Assembly (NCBI GenBank): GCA_021794175.1
Contig: JAJYRI010000005.1
Coordinates: 1-64,000 of the forward strand
Source of the DNA: a bacterium
GTDB taxonomy: Bacteria; Vulcanimicrobiota; Vulcanimicrobiia; Vulcanimicrobiales; Vulcanimicrobiaceae
Reading direction: 5' to 3'
Length of the DNA stretch: 64,000 nt
The stretch's first letter is position 1. The number at the start of each line of letters is the position of its first letter. The position numbers were made by a program, and so were the translations under genes. Shown here piece by piece: positions 44,730-55,344 of this stretch. The notes below the pieces were generated by a model, which ran no database searches, was not told the DNA's origin, and saw only the letters and a list, made by a program, of their open reading frames with translations.

Positions 44730-45940
44730 GTACGATCGTTCTCGCCTACTCGGGCGGGCTGGACACCTCGGTGTTGCTCAAGCGCCTGCTGCTCGAAGGC
44801 CACGATGTGATCGCGCTGACCGCCGATCTCGGCGAGAGCGACGGCGCGACCGGCGCAGCCGCCGTTGACGCTATAGCCGCGATCTCCGCGAAAGCGCGTG
44901 CACTCGGTGCCCGCGAGGCCGTTGCACTCGACGTTCGGCAGCGCTTTTACGACGAGTACGTGATGCCGGCGTTCGCGGCGAACGTTCGCTATGAGGGTTG
45001 CTATCCGTTGAGCGCCGCACTCTCTCGCCCGCTCATCGCGGCGCTGTTGGTCGAGACCGCGCGCACCTTTGGCGCCGACACCGTCGCGCATGGATGTACG
45101 GGCAAGGGGAACGATCAGGTCCGCATCGAGTTCGGCGTTCGTTCCCTCGATTCGCAACTTCGCGTGCGCGCGCCGTTGCGGGAGCGTCCGCTCTCCCGTC
45201 CCGATGCGATCGCCTTTGCCGCCGAGCATCATATTCCCATCGCTCAGAGTGCGGCCAAGCCGTATTCGATCGATGCGAATCTTTGGGGGCGCTCGATCGA
45301 AGCCGGAGTGCTCGAAAACCCTTGGACGGCACCGCCCGAGGATGCTTTCGGCTGGACCGCCTCACCGCAAGATCGCCCCGCCACGGCGCAGGAGATCGTC
45401 GTCGATTTTCATGCCGGAATTCCGAGCGTCGCCGGGGTCTCGGGGCCCGCGCTCCTGGCGCAACTCAACATCCTCGGCGGTGCGCACGGCATCGGACGGA
45501 TCGATCTCATCGAAGATCGCGTGATCGGGCTGAAATCGCGCGAGCTCTACGAAGCGCCGGCGGCGACGATTTTGCTGGCGGCGCGCGAAGCGCTCGAACG
45601 TCTGGTGCTCACGCGCGACGAGCTCCGGTTCAAAGCCGGCGTGGACCGCAAATATGCAGAGCTGGTATACGACGGGTTTTGGTATTCGCCGTTGCGCAGC
45701 GCATTCGATGCATTTAACGCGGTATCGAATAGCCGGTTATCGGGCGAAGTCCGCCTGCGCCTCCTGCAAGGTTGCGCAACGGTTGTCGGCGTGCGTTCGC
45801 CTTTCGCACTCTACGACGAGGGCTTGGCAACCTACGGCGCCGGCGACAGCTTCGACCATCGAGCTGCCGACGGGTTCATTCACCTCACGGGACTTCCACT
45901 CGATCGTTTGGCGCATGTTGCTGCGGTTGCCGTCTCGTGA
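44726..45940 (+). CDS. argG: Argininosuccinate synthase
   Basis: IVLAYSGGLDTSVLLKRL, ALSRPLIA, AHGCTGKGNDQVRIEFG. Confidence 0.97.
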   Translation: MSTIVLAYSGGLDTSVLLKRLLLEGHDVIALTADLGESDGATGAAAVDAIAAISAKARALGAREAVALDVRQRFYDEYVMPAFAANVRYEGCYPLSAALSRPLIAALLVETARTFGADTVAHGCTGKGNDQVRIEFGVRSLDSQLRVRAPLRERPLSRPDAIAFAAEHHIPIAQSAAKPYSIDANLWGRSIEAGVLENPWTAPPEDAFGWTASPQDRPATAQEIVVDFHAGIPSVAGVSGPALLAQLNILGGAHGIGRIDLIEDRVIGLKSRELYEAPAATILLAAREALERLVLTRDELRFKAGVDRKYAELVYDGFWYSPLRSAFDAFNAVSNSRLSGEVRLRLLQGCATVVGVRSPFALYDEGLATYGAGDSFDHRAADGFIHLTGLPLDRLAHVAAVAVS

Positions 45941-47349
45941 GCGTCGGTTCGTTACAATGGGGCGGACGGTTTCGCCGCGCCCCCGATCCCGCGTTGCTCG
46001 CGTTCGGCTCCTCGCTGGAAGACGACCTCTTGCTCGCACCCTTCGATCTGGAAACCTCGCGCGCGCACGTTCGTGCGTTAGCGGGCGGCGGCGCGATCGC
46101 GCCGGAGATCGCCGCCGCACTCGAGAGCGCACTCGATCGGGTCGCTGCCGAAATCGAGGCCGAGAGTTTCGCTGCGTGGGCGAGCGAGAAGGGCTTCGAA
46201 GATATTCACGGAGCGATCGACGCGCGCGTTCGCGAGATCGATGCGGTGGCGGGCAGCTGGTTGCACGCAGGTCGAAGCCGTAACGATCAAGTCGCGACGA
46301 CGCTCGCGCTCTATGCGGCGGCGCGTGCGCGGGACGGGCTCGCACGCGTGACGGCAATCGCCGCGGCGCTCGCCGCACGCGCACGCAATGCGCTCGCGCC
46401 GGAGAGCGTGCTGGCGGGGACCACGCACGGCCAGCCGGCGCAGCCGATATTGCTCGCCTTCTGGCTGCAAGCCGCCGCCGAGCCGTTCGTGCGTTGCGCG
46501 CAACGCTTTGCAGCGGTCGCCCGGGAAGCAATGGCGATGATGCCGTTAGGTTCCGGGGCGCTCGCGGGGAGCTGCTTGCCGCTCGATCGTGCGGCGGCGG
46601 CGCGCTATCTCGGCTTTGCGACGCCCTCTCGCAACGCGCTCGATTCCGTCGGGACGCGCGATGCGTTATTTGCTTGTGCCGATGCGTGGGCGAGAGCCTG
46701 CGTTCCGGCAGCGCGCATCGCTGCCGAAGTCGTTTCGTGGGCCTCGCCGCTGGTCGGATACGTGCGTATCGGCGATGCATCGGCGAGTGGTTCGAGTTTG
46801 ATGCCGCAGAAGCGGAATCCGGATATCTTCGAACTCGTGCGCGCCGGCACGCAGCGCGTGTTAAGCGACGCCGGAACGGCATGGAGCATGAGTGCGGCCG
46901 TCGGGCTCTCGTACCATCGCGACTTGCAGGAGTGTAAGCAGAGTGCGGTCGACGCGATCGAACGTGCCGATGCCCTACTCTCTGCGTTCGAGCGAGCATT
47001 CGCCGATCTCGAATTCGACCTCGCAACGATGGAGCGCCAGGCGACGCACGGGTATACGCTTGCGACCGACCACGCCGATGCGCTCATCCTGCACGGCCTC
47101 GATGCACGGCGCGCCCATCGTTTGGTCGGGGAGCGCGTTGCGCTCGCCGAAGAACAGGGGCGCTCGTTCGACGCGAGCGATCTGCTCGCGCTCGGCGAAG
47201 CGGTCGGTGGCACGGCGCTCGCAGCTCCGCTCGATGCGCGCAGCAGCGTTCGTGCGAAGGCAACCGAAGGCTCCAGCTCTCCCGAAGCCGTTCGACGCTC
47301 ACTCGACGCTCTCGAGCGCGAGCTTGCCGCCATTGCGAGCGAACGATGA
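45937..47349 (+). CDS. argH: Argininosuccinate lyase
   Basis: LQWGGRF, AGRSRNDQVATTLALY, GTTHGQPAQPIL, GSSLMPQKRNPDIFEL; GTG start. Confidence 0.96.
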   Translation: MSVGSLQWGGRFRRAPDPALLAFGSSLEDDLLLAPFDLETSRAHVRALAGGGAIAPEIAAALESALDRVAAEIEAESFAAWASEKGFEDIHGAIDARVREIDAVAGSWLHAGRSRNDQVATTLALYAAARARDGLARVTAIAAALAARARNALAPESVLAGTTHGQPAQPILLAFWLQAAAEPFVRCAQRFAAVAREAMAMMPLGSGALAGSCLPLDRAAAARYLGFATPSRNALDSVGTRDALFACADAWARACVPAARIAAEVVSWASPLVGYVRIGDASASGSSLMPQKRNPDIFELVRAGTQRVLSDAGTAWSMSAAVGLSYHRDLQECKQSAVDAIERADALLSAFERAFADLEFDLATMERQATHGYTLATDHADALILHGLDARRAHRLVGERVALAEEQGRSFDASDLLALGEAVGGTALAAPLDARSSVRAKATEGSSSPEAVRRSLDALERELAAIASER

Positions 47350-48314
47350 CATCGGTTCACGTTTGGGGCGCCGCCGGCTATGCCGCCGCGCAAGCGATTG
47401 AATGGATCGAACGGCACCCGCGTCTGCGCGTCGGAATCCTCGAGAGCAAGAGCCATGCCGGGACGATGCTCGCGGAGAGCTTTCCCGCATTCCGCCGGAG
47501 TAACTTGCATTTCTCCGAGAGCGGAAGCATCATCGCGGCGCTCTCATCGGGCGATATCGTGATTTCCGCGGGCGCGCACGGTTTTGGGCGCGAGGCGGTG
47601 GAGAGTTTTCTGGCTCGCGGCGCGCGCGTCGTCGATCTCTCGGCGGATTTTCGGTTCGAGGAACGCGCGGCGTACGGTCTTGCAGAATGGAACCGCACGG
47701 CGATCGCCGAGGCGGAACTCGTCGCGAACCCGGGATGCTATCCGACGGCATCGTTGCTACCGCTGCTTCCCCTCATCGCGCTCGCGCCTCCGAACGCCCT
47801 CGTCATCGATGCGAAGAGCGGGATAACGGGGGCGGGGCGGACGCCGGCGGTCGCGTCGATGTTCGCCGAGGTCGATGGGGATATTCGCGCGTACGGTTTG
47901 AGCGGGCATCGGCATCAACCCGAGATCGAGCGCGTGCTCGCATCGCACGGTTGCACGACGCCGCTGACGTTTACGCCGCACGTGGTACCGCTTTCACGCG
48001 GCATGCTCGCGGACGTCTATCTGCTTTTCGATCGCGCACCCGAGCGGCAAAGGGTCGTTGCCGCGCTCCACGATGCGTATGCCGGATCGCCGTTCGTACG
48101 CATTCTTGAAGGCGGATCCGCCCCGAGCGTCGCGGCGGTCGTCGGCACGAACGATGCAGAAATCTCCGTCGATATCTGCGGTAACACGATCAGAGCGATC
48201 TGCGCGATCGATAATCTCGGTAAAGGCGCGGCCGGACAGGCGCTGCAAAATATCAACATCATGCTGGGGTATCCCGAAGAGGAGGGCTTTCGTGATCGCA
48301 CCGTCGCAGCCTGA
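47346..48314 (+). CDS. argC: N-acetyl-gamma-glutamyl-phosphate reductase
   Basis: VHVWGAAGYAAAQAIEW, DLSADFRF, VANPGCYPTASLL, SGHRHQPEIE. Confidence 0.94.
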   Translation: MTSVHVWGAAGYAAAQAIEWIERHPRLRVGILESKSHAGTMLAESFPAFRRSNLHFSESGSIIAALSSGDIVISAGAHGFGREAVESFLARGARVVDLSADFRFEERAAYGLAEWNRTAIAEAELVANPGCYPTASLLPLLPLIALAPPNALVIDAKSGITGAGRTPAVASMFAEVDGDIRAYGLSGHRHQPEIERVLASHGCTTPLTFTPHVVPLSRGMLADVYLLFDRAPERQRVVAALHDAYAGSPFVRILEGGSAPSVAAVVGTNDAEISVDICGNTIRAICAIDNLGKGAAGQALQNINIMLGYPEEEGFRDRTVAA

Positions 48315-49512
48315 GCTGCAAGAACGTATCGTCGCCCTGCGCGGAGGGATCGGAAGCGTCTCGGGCGTGCGCTTGAGCGGGGTTCACGCCGGAATTAAGC
48401 GGCGCAAGCGCGACCTGGCGTTGATTGCTTTCGAGCGCGAACAGGCCTGCGCCGCGGTGGTGACCACCAACGACGTTCAGGCTGCGCCGATCGTTATCAG
48501 CAACGAACATCTCGCGTCGGGTTTAGGCGTGCGGGCGCTGGTTTGCAATTCAGGCTGTGCGAACGCCTGCACGGGCGAACGTGGGGAGCGCGATGCGCGG
48601 GCAACTGCGGCGCAGGCCGCCGCCTTGCTGGAAGTCTCGCCGCAGCAAGTCGTCGTCGCCTCGACCGGTGTGATCGGGGTGCCGCTTCCGCTCGACCGCG
48701 TGCAGCGCGGCCTGGAACGCTGCGTCGAACAACTCGACGAAGGCTTGAAGGCGGCACACGATGCGGCCGAAGCGATCATGACGACCGATCGCGTTCCGAA
48801 GCTCTCGGCGTATGCGTTCTATCATGATTCGAAACGCTATACGATCGGCGGTATCGCCAAAGGCTCCGGAATGATCGCCCCCAATATGGCGACGATGCTT
48901 GCCTTTCTCGCAACCGACTTCCCGGTAGCGCAGGAGGATCTGCAAAGCTCGCTCGTAGCCGCGACCGCCGACACGTTCAATATGATCTCGGTGGACGGCG
49001 ACATGTCGACCAACGACGCCGTCTATCTTTTCGCTCCGCCCGGCTCGCTCGCGCCGCCGCCGCTCTTCGAACAAGTGTTGGGAAAAGTGACACTCGACCT
49101 CGCTCTGGCGATGGTCGATGACGCGGAAGGGGCGACGAAGCGATTAGAGGTGCGAATCGTCGGAGCGCGCGATTCCGTGCAGGCGCGGACGATCGCACGG
49201 GCGATCGTCAATTCGAGTTTGGTCAAAACCGCGCTCTACGGCGAGGATCCCAATTGGGGGAGAATCGTCGCTGCAGCGGGCGCCGCGCGCGTCGGGTTCG
49301 ATTCGCAGAAGTGGTCCCTGACGCTCGACGATCGCACGTGGGTCGAGCGCGGTGGCGTGGAAGCGCTCTCCGAGGCCGAGGCACATCGTCTTTTGGAAGA
49401 GCGCGAGATCGTCGTGACGCTCGATCTCGGGCTCGGCAATGCGACGGCGACGGCGTGGGGGTGCGACCTCTCGCGCGATTACGTACGCATCAACGCGAGT
49501 TACCGGACGTGA
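48292..49512 (+). CDS. argJ: Glutamate N-acetyltransferase / amino-acid acetyltransferase
   Basis: VRLSGVHAGIKRRKRDLALIAFE, NSGCANACTGERGERDA, IAKGSGMIAPNMATMLAFLATD, GEDPNWGRIVAAAG. Confidence 0.96.
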   Translation: MIAPSQPELQERIVALRGGIGSVSGVRLSGVHAGIKRRKRDLALIAFEREQACAAVVTTNDVQAAPIVISNEHLASGLGVRALVCNSGCANACTGERGERDARATAAQAAALLEVSPQQVVVASTGVIGVPLPLDRVQRGLERCVEQLDEGLKAAHDAAEAIMTTDRVPKLSAYAFYHDSKRYTIGGIAKGSGMIAPNMATMLAFLATDFPVAQEDLQSSLVAATADTFNMISVDGDMSTNDAVYLFAPPGSLAPPPLFEQVLGKVTLDLALAMVDDAEGATKRLEVRIVGARDSVQARTIARAIVNSSLVKTALYGEDPNWGRIVAAAGAARVGFDSQKWSLTLDDRTWVERGGVEALSEAEAHRLLEEREIVVTLDLGLGNATATAWGCDLSRDYVRINASYRT

Positions 49513-50702
49513 ACGAATCCGCGCTTTTAGCAAATTATTCGCGCGCGCCGGTTCGTTTCGTCGCGGGCGATGGGTGTTATCTCATCGACGAAAACGGTCG
49601 GCGCTATCTCGATGCCATTGCGGGCATTGCCGTCTGCGCGCTCGGACATGCCCACCCGGGGATCGCCGAGGCCGTGGCGCGGCAAGCACGACAATTAGTG
49701 CATGCAAGCAATCTCTACTATCACGAGCCTTCAGGCGAACTTGCGCGGGAACTCACCCGGCGCTCCGGCTTCGCACGCGCGTTTTTCTGTAACTCCGGCA
49801 CCGAAGCAAACGAAGCGGCGATCAAACTCGCCCGCAAAGCGGCATACCGGCGCGGCGAGCGCGAGCGCAATCGCATTCTCGCCTTCAGCGGCGGGTTTCA
49901 CGGACGGACGCTCGGTGCGCTTGCGGCGACGGCAAATCCGGAGTATAAGGTCGGATTTGCACCGCTCCCCGAGGGCTTCGGGTGGGCTCCATTTAACGAT
50001 CTCGCTGCGCTCGATGCCGCAATCGACGAACGCACCGCCGCCTGCATCATCGAACCGGTGCAGGGAGAGAGCGGCGTTCATCCGGCGCGCGAGGAGGTGC
50101 TGCACGAACTTCGTCGTCTCTGCAGCGAACGCGGCGCGCTCCTAATTTTCGATGAAGTGCAGTGCGGCATGGGACGTTTGGGCGACCTCTTCGCTTTTCA
50201 GAGCGTCGGCGTCCGCCCCGATCTGCTCACGATGGCAAAGGCGCTCGGTAACGGTTTACCGATCGGCGCCATGCTCGTCGACGGCTCGCTTGCCGATGCG
50301 TTGCAACCGGGCGATCACGGTTCGACCTTCGGCGGCTCTCCGGTAAGCGCCGCGGCCGCACTGGCGCACCTGTGTATTCGCGACGAACTCGATCTCGATA
50401 CGCACGTCCGCGAAGTCGGTGCCCATGCCATGACGAAGTTGGCAGCGCTGGCGCGCGCACTCCCCTCTTTCGTAGAGCCTCCACGTGGGCGAGGGCTCCT
50501 GCTGGGGCTGCCGCTGCGCGAGCCGGTACGCGCGGCGGCGGTCGCCGATGCGTTACGGGAGCAGGGAATCCTCGTTGGAACCGCCGGCGGAAATACGCTG
50601 CGCGTCGCGCCGCCGCTGATCGTCTCGACCGAAGAGATCGATCGCCTCGTCGATGCAATCGGCTCGGTGGTTGCGGGGATGGGCGCCCATGCTACGAAGT
50701 AG
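49509..50702 (+). CDS. argD: Acetylornithine aminotransferase
   Basis: YLDAIAGIAVCALGHAHP, FFCNSGTEANEAAIKLARK, LLIFDEVQCGMGRLG, GNGLPIGAML, GDHGSTFGGSPV. Confidence 0.95.
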   Translation: MNESALLANYSRAPVRFVAGDGCYLIDENGRRYLDAIAGIAVCALGHAHPGIAEAVARQARQLVHASNLYYHEPSGELARELTRRSGFARAFFCNSGTEANEAAIKLARKAAYRRGERERNRILAFSGGFHGRTLGALAATANPEYKVGFAPLPEGFGWAPFNDLAALDAAIDERTAACIIEPVQGESGVHPAREEVLHELRRLCSERGALLIFDEVQCGMGRLGDLFAFQSVGVRPDLLTMAKALGNGLPIGAMLVDGSLADALQPGDHGSTFGGSPVSAAAALAHLCIRDELDLDTHVREVGAHAMTKLAALARALPSFVEPPRGRGLLLGLPLREPVRAAAVADALREQGILVGTAGGNTLRVAPPLIVSTEEIDRLVDAIGSVVAGMGAHATK

Positions 50703-50708
50703 CCGTTC

Positions 50709-51359
50709 ATGAAGAACATTGAGGAAGTACGACGCCTCCCGTCGCCCGCGCCGCGACCGCAGGCACTGGCATTCGATGGGACGTACCTCTGGATGGGTTC
50801 GGTAACCACGGGGCGACTCTACGCAATCGATCCGGTGCATTGGACCGTGTCGGAAGAGGCGCAGGCGCCGGGCATGCCGTGGGGCATGACGGTGGTCGGC
50901 GAAGAACTCCGCGTCGTTTGCGGTTTCGGCGAGAACGACGACCGCTATATCTGCCGCTTTATTCCGGGGCACGGCTTCAAAGAGAACGAGAGAATCGCGT
51001 GCCCGGAGTTTACCGGCTCGCAACTCGGCTATGACGGCGAGATGCTCTTCCTCTCGCAATTTTACAACCGCCGGGTTCTCGAACTCGATGCACACGGTGG
51101 CATCGTTCGTACCATTCCCGCGCCGCGCCAGATCTGCGGACAGACGATTCTCGACGGAACGATCTACCTGCTGACGACCGAAGATGAATCGAAGCCCGAG
51201 TATTTCATCACGCAAATCGATGCTCGCGGAACGGTTCCGCGAACTCACGACCTTGCGATCGTTCCCTTTCACGCCCGGTCGCTTGCCTTTGACGGTTCGC
51301 GCTTCTGGACGAGCCATCGCGAAGCGCACGAGATCGTCGCCTTTGTCGATCCGCGATAG
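50709..51359 (+). CDS. Hypothetical beta-propeller-like protein (paralogue of 61223..61891)
   Basis: Repeated LAFDG.YLWM / LAFDGSRFWTSH strands; shares RRF/CRFIPGHGFKENERIACPEFTGSQL with the second copy. Confidence 0.65.
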   Translation: MKNIEEVRRLPSPAPRPQALAFDGTYLWMGSVTTGRLYAIDPVHWTVSEEAQAPGMPWGMTVVGEELRVVCGFGENDDRYICRFIPGHGFKENERIACPEFTGSQLGYDGEMLFLSQFYNRRVLELDAHGGIVRTIPAPRQICGQTILDGTIYLLTTEDESKPEYFITQIDARGTVPRTHDLAIVPFHARSLAFDGSRFWTSHREAHEIVAFVDPR

Positions 51360-51384
51360 CCTGCAATTCCGTGCGCGAACGCCG

Positions 51385-52638
51385 TTACTCGAGAAGCTCG
51401 TCGCGGCGTTCGGGCGTTACGATGAAACCGATCGCCGCGAGTAGCGCGACTGCGGCAAGGACGACGACGGCGATCGCGGCGAGCGCGCGCGCGTAGTCTG
51501 CTCCGCCGCCGGGTAGGGCGAATGACGTTGCGGCGATCGTCGCTTCGATTTGCGCCGCACCGGCGGAGAGCAAGTTGCCGATTTGATAGACCGTTCCCGG
51601 GAAAAAGCCGCGCAGGAGCGGCGGCGAGATTTCGTTGAGGTGCGCCGGCACGATTCCCCACGCCCCTTGAACTGCAAATTGCATCGCGAATGCGCCGGCT
51701 GCAAGTGCGGGTATGCCGCCGGAGAACGCCCAGAGCGGAATCACGGCGATTCCCAAGACTGCGGCAACGATGATGCCGACGCGCCGTCCGAGCCGCTGCG
51801 AGAGTGCGCCGAACGCGATGCCGCCGACGATCGCTCCGAGCGCAGCGACGATCGCTAAGAACGATACGACTCCTGGTGAAAAACCATGCTGTTTCTGCAA
51901 AAACGTTGCATAGAGATCCTGCGTGCCGTGCGACATGAAGTTGAATGCCGTCATAAAGAGTGTGGCGTAGAGCATGAGCGGCAGAGAGTTGACGGTTGCG
52001 ATGCCGCGGTTGTTGACGATATCGGGGCGTTTACTAGCGGCAGCCCACGTCGGAGATTCCTCGACGTGACGGCGGATGAAGAAGAGAAGAACCGCAGGCA
52101 GCACGCCGATGATGAAAAGGGCGCGCCAGCCCCATGGGGTCCAGGTGAAGACGATGAAGTTGGCGACCGCGGCGAGCAAATACCCGACCATATAGCCTTC
52201 TTGCAGAAGGCCACTGAGGATGCCGCGCGTTTTTGGCGGGAGGCTCTCCATCGCTAACGCCGCACCGAGCCCCCATTCGCCGCCCATCGCAATGCCGAAG
52301 AGGACGCGAAGAAGCAAGAAGATGGTGTAGTTCGGTGAGAAAGCGGTCGCAAATTCGATCGCCGAGAACAGCGCGATGTCGATCATCAACGGCAGTCGTC
52401 GCCCCAATGCATCGCCGATGGCGCCGAAGAGCATCGCCCCGAACGGGCGGGCCGCCAACGTGAGGGTGATGGCGAGAACGATATCGGGAATCGAACGATG
52501 AAAATCGGTTGCAATTTTCGTGACGACGAAGGTCACGATAAAGAAATCGAACGCATCGAGCGTCCAGCCGAGAAACGCGGCGACGAAGCTCGTCTTTGCT
52601 CGTCGGTCGAGCGAGCGGATCGCCGCGAGCGTACTCAC
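51385..52638 (-). CDS. Major facilitator superfamily transporter (sugar acid/sialate-type)
   Basis: GWTLDAFDFFIVTFV, ARPFGAMLFGAIGDALGRRLPLM, MGGEWGLGAALAMESLP; GTG start proposed. Confidence 0.9.
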   Translation of the reverse strand: MSTLAAIRSLDRRAKTSFVAAFLGWTLDAFDFFIVTFVVTKIATDFHRSIPDIVLAITLTLAARPFGAMLFGAIGDALGRRLPLMIDIALFSAIEFATAFSPNYTIFLLLRVLFGIAMGGEWGLGAALAMESLPPKTRGILSGLLQEGYMVGYLLAAVANFIVFTWTPWGWRALFIIGVLPAVLLFFIRRHVEESPTWAAASKRPDIVNNRGIATVNSLPLMLYATLFMTAFNFMSHGTQDLYATFLQKQHGFSPGVVSFLAIVAALGAIVGGIAFGALSQRLGRRVGIIVAAVLGIAVIPLWAFSGGIPALAAGAFAMQFAVQGAWGIVPAHLNEISPPLLRGFFPGTVYQIGNLLSAGAAQIEATIAATSFALPGGGADYARALAAIAVVVLAAVALLAAIGFIVTPERRDELLE

Positions 52639-52645
52639 GATTGCG

Positions 52646-53611
52646 TTATGGCGAAGCCGAGGCCGCCGCTGAGGCCGTGGGAGACGGCGCCGCCGAGCCG
52701 GCCGGGCTCGCCACCGCACTCGAGGCGGGGCTTGGGTTGGAGCTTGCGCCGGGGCTCGGGGATGCTCCCGTTGGGCGTTCGTCGCCGTAGAGGACCAGCA
52801 GCCACGTTTCGCCCTTTTTCACCAGCAATTTCGGCGTTACGAACGAAAAGGTCAACGTCGTGCCATCGATCGTCGAACGATCGTAGGTACCGATAAAGGT
52901 GTCGATCGATTTCTTTTTCTGCTGCGTCTCCTGGAAGAGTTGTACGGCGAAGCCGCGTCCGGCGATCTGTGCCTTCGGAAGCGTGTACGCGATGCGCGCG
53001 CCGCCGGCGAGCGTCGTGTCGGCACTCGTTCGCAATCGCAATGCGACGAGTGCGACGGTACCCGCGCTCTTCGTATCCGGGTGTACCATCGGCGGCGCAT
53101 CGTTGGTAAGCGCTGCGATCTGCAACGTGATCTGTGGCCCCGACGGAGGAGCGCTCGCATGTGGGCTCGCGCTCCCCGATGCGCTCGGCGAGGCCGAGGG
53201 GCTCGGGCTCGCCGTTGGGGTTGGACTCGGCGAGGGAGTGGGGCTCGGCGTCGGCGAGGCGGACTTTGCCGAGGCTTTCGATGAGGGCGAACCGCTTGGG
53301 CTCGGGCTCGGGGTCGGCAAATTGAAGGCGACCACGCAACTGAAGCCCTTACTCTGCGGACAGCGTAGCCCCGAGGAGGCCTGCGAGACGGGGTAGCTCA
53401 CCGTGTCGCCCGGCGGTGGGGTCGGCGTCGGCACCGGCAGGTGCTTGCCCGCCGGGGTCGCCGCGCCGGCAGCCGGAGTCGGTGCCGTCTGTCCCGGAGG
53501 AAGCATGCCGTTGGGAGCGGCGGTGCCTCCGCTTGCGAAATTCCCCGAACACGCACCGAGCAGCAGCGTGAGCGAAGCGGCAGCCGCCGCCGAGATCGTC
53601 CTAGCGTTCAC
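52646..53611 (-). CDS. Secreted lipoprotein with Pro/Ser/Thr-rich linker
   Basis: MNARTISAAAAASLTLLLGACSGN lipobox; [35 protein letters not shown] linker; C-terminal globular part. Confidence 0.75.
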   Translation of the reverse strand: MNARTISAAAAASLTLLLGACSGNFASGGTAAPNGMLPPGQTAPTPAAGAATPAGKHLPVPTPTPPPGDTVSYPVSQASSGLRCPQSKGFSCVVAFNLPTPSPSPSGSPSSKASAKSASPTPSPTPSPSPTPTASPSPSASPSASGSASPHASAPPSGPQITLQIAALTNDAPPMVHPDTKSAGTVALVALRLRTSADTTLAGGARIAYTLPKAQIAGRGFAVQLFQETQQKKKSIDTFIGTYDRSTIDGTTLTFSFVTPKLLVKKGETWLLVLYGDERPTGASPSPGASSNPSPASSAVASPAGSAAPSPTASAAASASP

Positions 53612-55344
53612 GTGCGACGTGCCTCGATCTCCAACCGCAGTTCCTCGGCGAAGGCTTGCGGCGTAATGGTGCGTTTGCTTTCGACTCCACGTTGGTTGAC
53701 GTTAACGGTTCCGTCGGCAAACTCTTGTTTCCCGACGACGAGAATATAGGGAACGCGTTGCGTTCTCCAGTGGCGAATTTTATAGCCGATCTTCTCGTTA
53801 CTCTCGTCGACCTGCACGCGATACCCTCGCTCGTGAAGCGAGCGGGCGACCGAACGCGCGTATTCGAGCTGATGCTCGGAGATCGGCGCGACGACCGCTT
53901 GGATCGGTGCGAGCCACGTTGGGAACGCGCCGCCGTAATGTTCGATGAGAATGCCGAAAAAACGCTCCATCGAGCCCGCGAGCGCGCGATGGATCATTAC
54001 CGGGACGTGCTCGTTGCCGTCGCTGCCGCGATAGTGAAGATCGAACCTCTGCGGTAAGATGAAATCGACCTGCACCGTCCCGAGCTGCCATTTCCGGCCG
54101 ATTGCGTCGCGTACGTTGATATCGAGTTTCGGACCGTAGAACGCGCCTCCGCCGTCGTCGATCTCGTATGCGACGCCCTTGCTCGCCAGGGCGGCGCGGA
54201 TGGCGTTCTCGGCGATCTCGTCGGTCTCGACTCGATCTTTTGCTTCGCGCCGTGAGAGAACGTATTGAAATTCGTTGAAGCCGAAGGCATCCATGAGGCG
54301 CAGCGCTTCGTCGAGCGTCTGTTCGAATTCCGATTGCAACTGCTCGGGCATGCAGAAGAGATGGGCGTCATCTTGCGTAAAGCCGCGAACGCGCGTGAGG
54401 CCGTGCAGTACGCCGCTGCGTTCGTAGCGATAGACGGTTCCGAATTCGGAGTAGCGAATCGGCAGTTCACGGTAGGAGCGCGGTTTATCGCGATAGATAA
54501 GAATATGCCCGGGGCAGTTCATCGGCTTCAGGCGAAAGCGTTGCTCTTCCACCTCGAGCGGACCGAACATATTTTCCGCGTAATTGTCGAGGTGCCCGGA
54601 GATCGCATAGAGCCGTTCGCTCATAACGTGCGGGGTGACGACCGGCTGATAGCCGCGTTCGCGCAATCCCTCGCGAATGAATTGCTCTACGATGCCGCGC
54701 ACCGTCGCACCCTTCGGGTGCCAGAAGATCAAGCCGCCGCCGGCGTCCTCCTCGATAGAAAAGAGATCGAGCTCGACGCCGAGCTTGCGGTGATCGCGCT
54801 TCTGCGCCTCTTCGATCTGCGTGAGGTAGGCATCGAGCTGCTCCTGCGTCGGCCACGCGGTTCCGTAGATGCGCTGCAACATGGCGTTCTTCTCGTCGCC
54901 GCGCCAGTAGGCGCCGGCGACCGAGGTCAGTTTCAGCGCGCGGAGCTCGCCGGTGCGCTCGGCATGGCCGCCGCGGCAAAGATCGGTAAATTCGCCGATC
55001 GTATAGAGCGTGATCGGCTCGCCCGCCGGAATCGCCTCGGCAAGCTCCACCTTATAGGGGTTGTTTTTAAATCGAGCGATCGCTTGCTCGCGCGTGACGC
55101 GTTCGCCGGTCATCGGGTAGTCGGAAGCGACGATCTCGCGCATGCGCGTTTCGAGCCGCTCGAGATCCTCGGGCGTAAACGGCGTCGCTCGATCGAAATC
55201 GTAGTAGAAGCCGTTCTCGATCGCCGGGCCGATCGTCGGCTTTGCGTCGGGGAAGCAATCTTGTACCGCGTACGCGAGAACGTGCGCGGCCGTATGGCGG
55301 AGGGCGGCGAGCGCCGCTTCGTGCGCTTGGTCGTTTTCGGGCAT
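53608..55344 (-). CDS. thrS: Threonyl-tRNA synthetase (no N-terminal TGS domain visible)
   Basis: ALRHTAAHVLAYAVQDCFPDAK, RPMNCPGH-type LKPMNCPGHILIY, FTQDDAHLFC, LAPIQAVVAPIS. Confidence 0.96.
   Translation of the reverse strand: MPENDQAHEAALAALRHTAAHVLAYAVQDCFPDAKPTIGPAIENGFYYDFDRATPFTPEDLERLETRMREIVASDYPMTGERVTREQAIARFKNNPYKVELAEAIPAGEPITLYTIGEFTDLCRGGHAERTGELRALKLTSVAGAYWRGDEKNAMLQRIYGTAWPTQEQLDAYLTQIEEAQKRDHRKLGVELDLFSIEEDAGGGLIFWHPKGATVRGIVEQFIREGLRERGYQPVVTPHVMSERLYAISGHLDNYAENMFGPLEVEEQRFRLKPMNCPGHILIYRDKPRSYRELPIRYSEFGTVYRYERSGVLHGLTRVRGFTQDDAHLFCMPEQLQSEFEQTLDEALRLMDAFGFNEFQYVLSRREAKDRVETDEIAENAIRAALASKGVAYEIDDGGGAFYGPKLDINVRDAIGRKWQLGTVQVDFILPQRFDLHYRGSDGNEHVPVMIHRALAGSMERFFGILIEHYGGAFPTWLAPIQAVVAPISEHQLEYARSVARSLHERGYRVQVDESNEKIGYKIRHWRTQRVPYILVVGKQEFADGTVNVNQRGVESKRTITPQAFAEELRLEIEARRT

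Noticed and set aside
52899-53396. Plus-strand ORF with Gly/Leu/Val repeats (LGLAVGVGLGEGVGLGVG)
   Set aside because: Shadow of the SPTPSP linker of the minus-strand lipoprotein.
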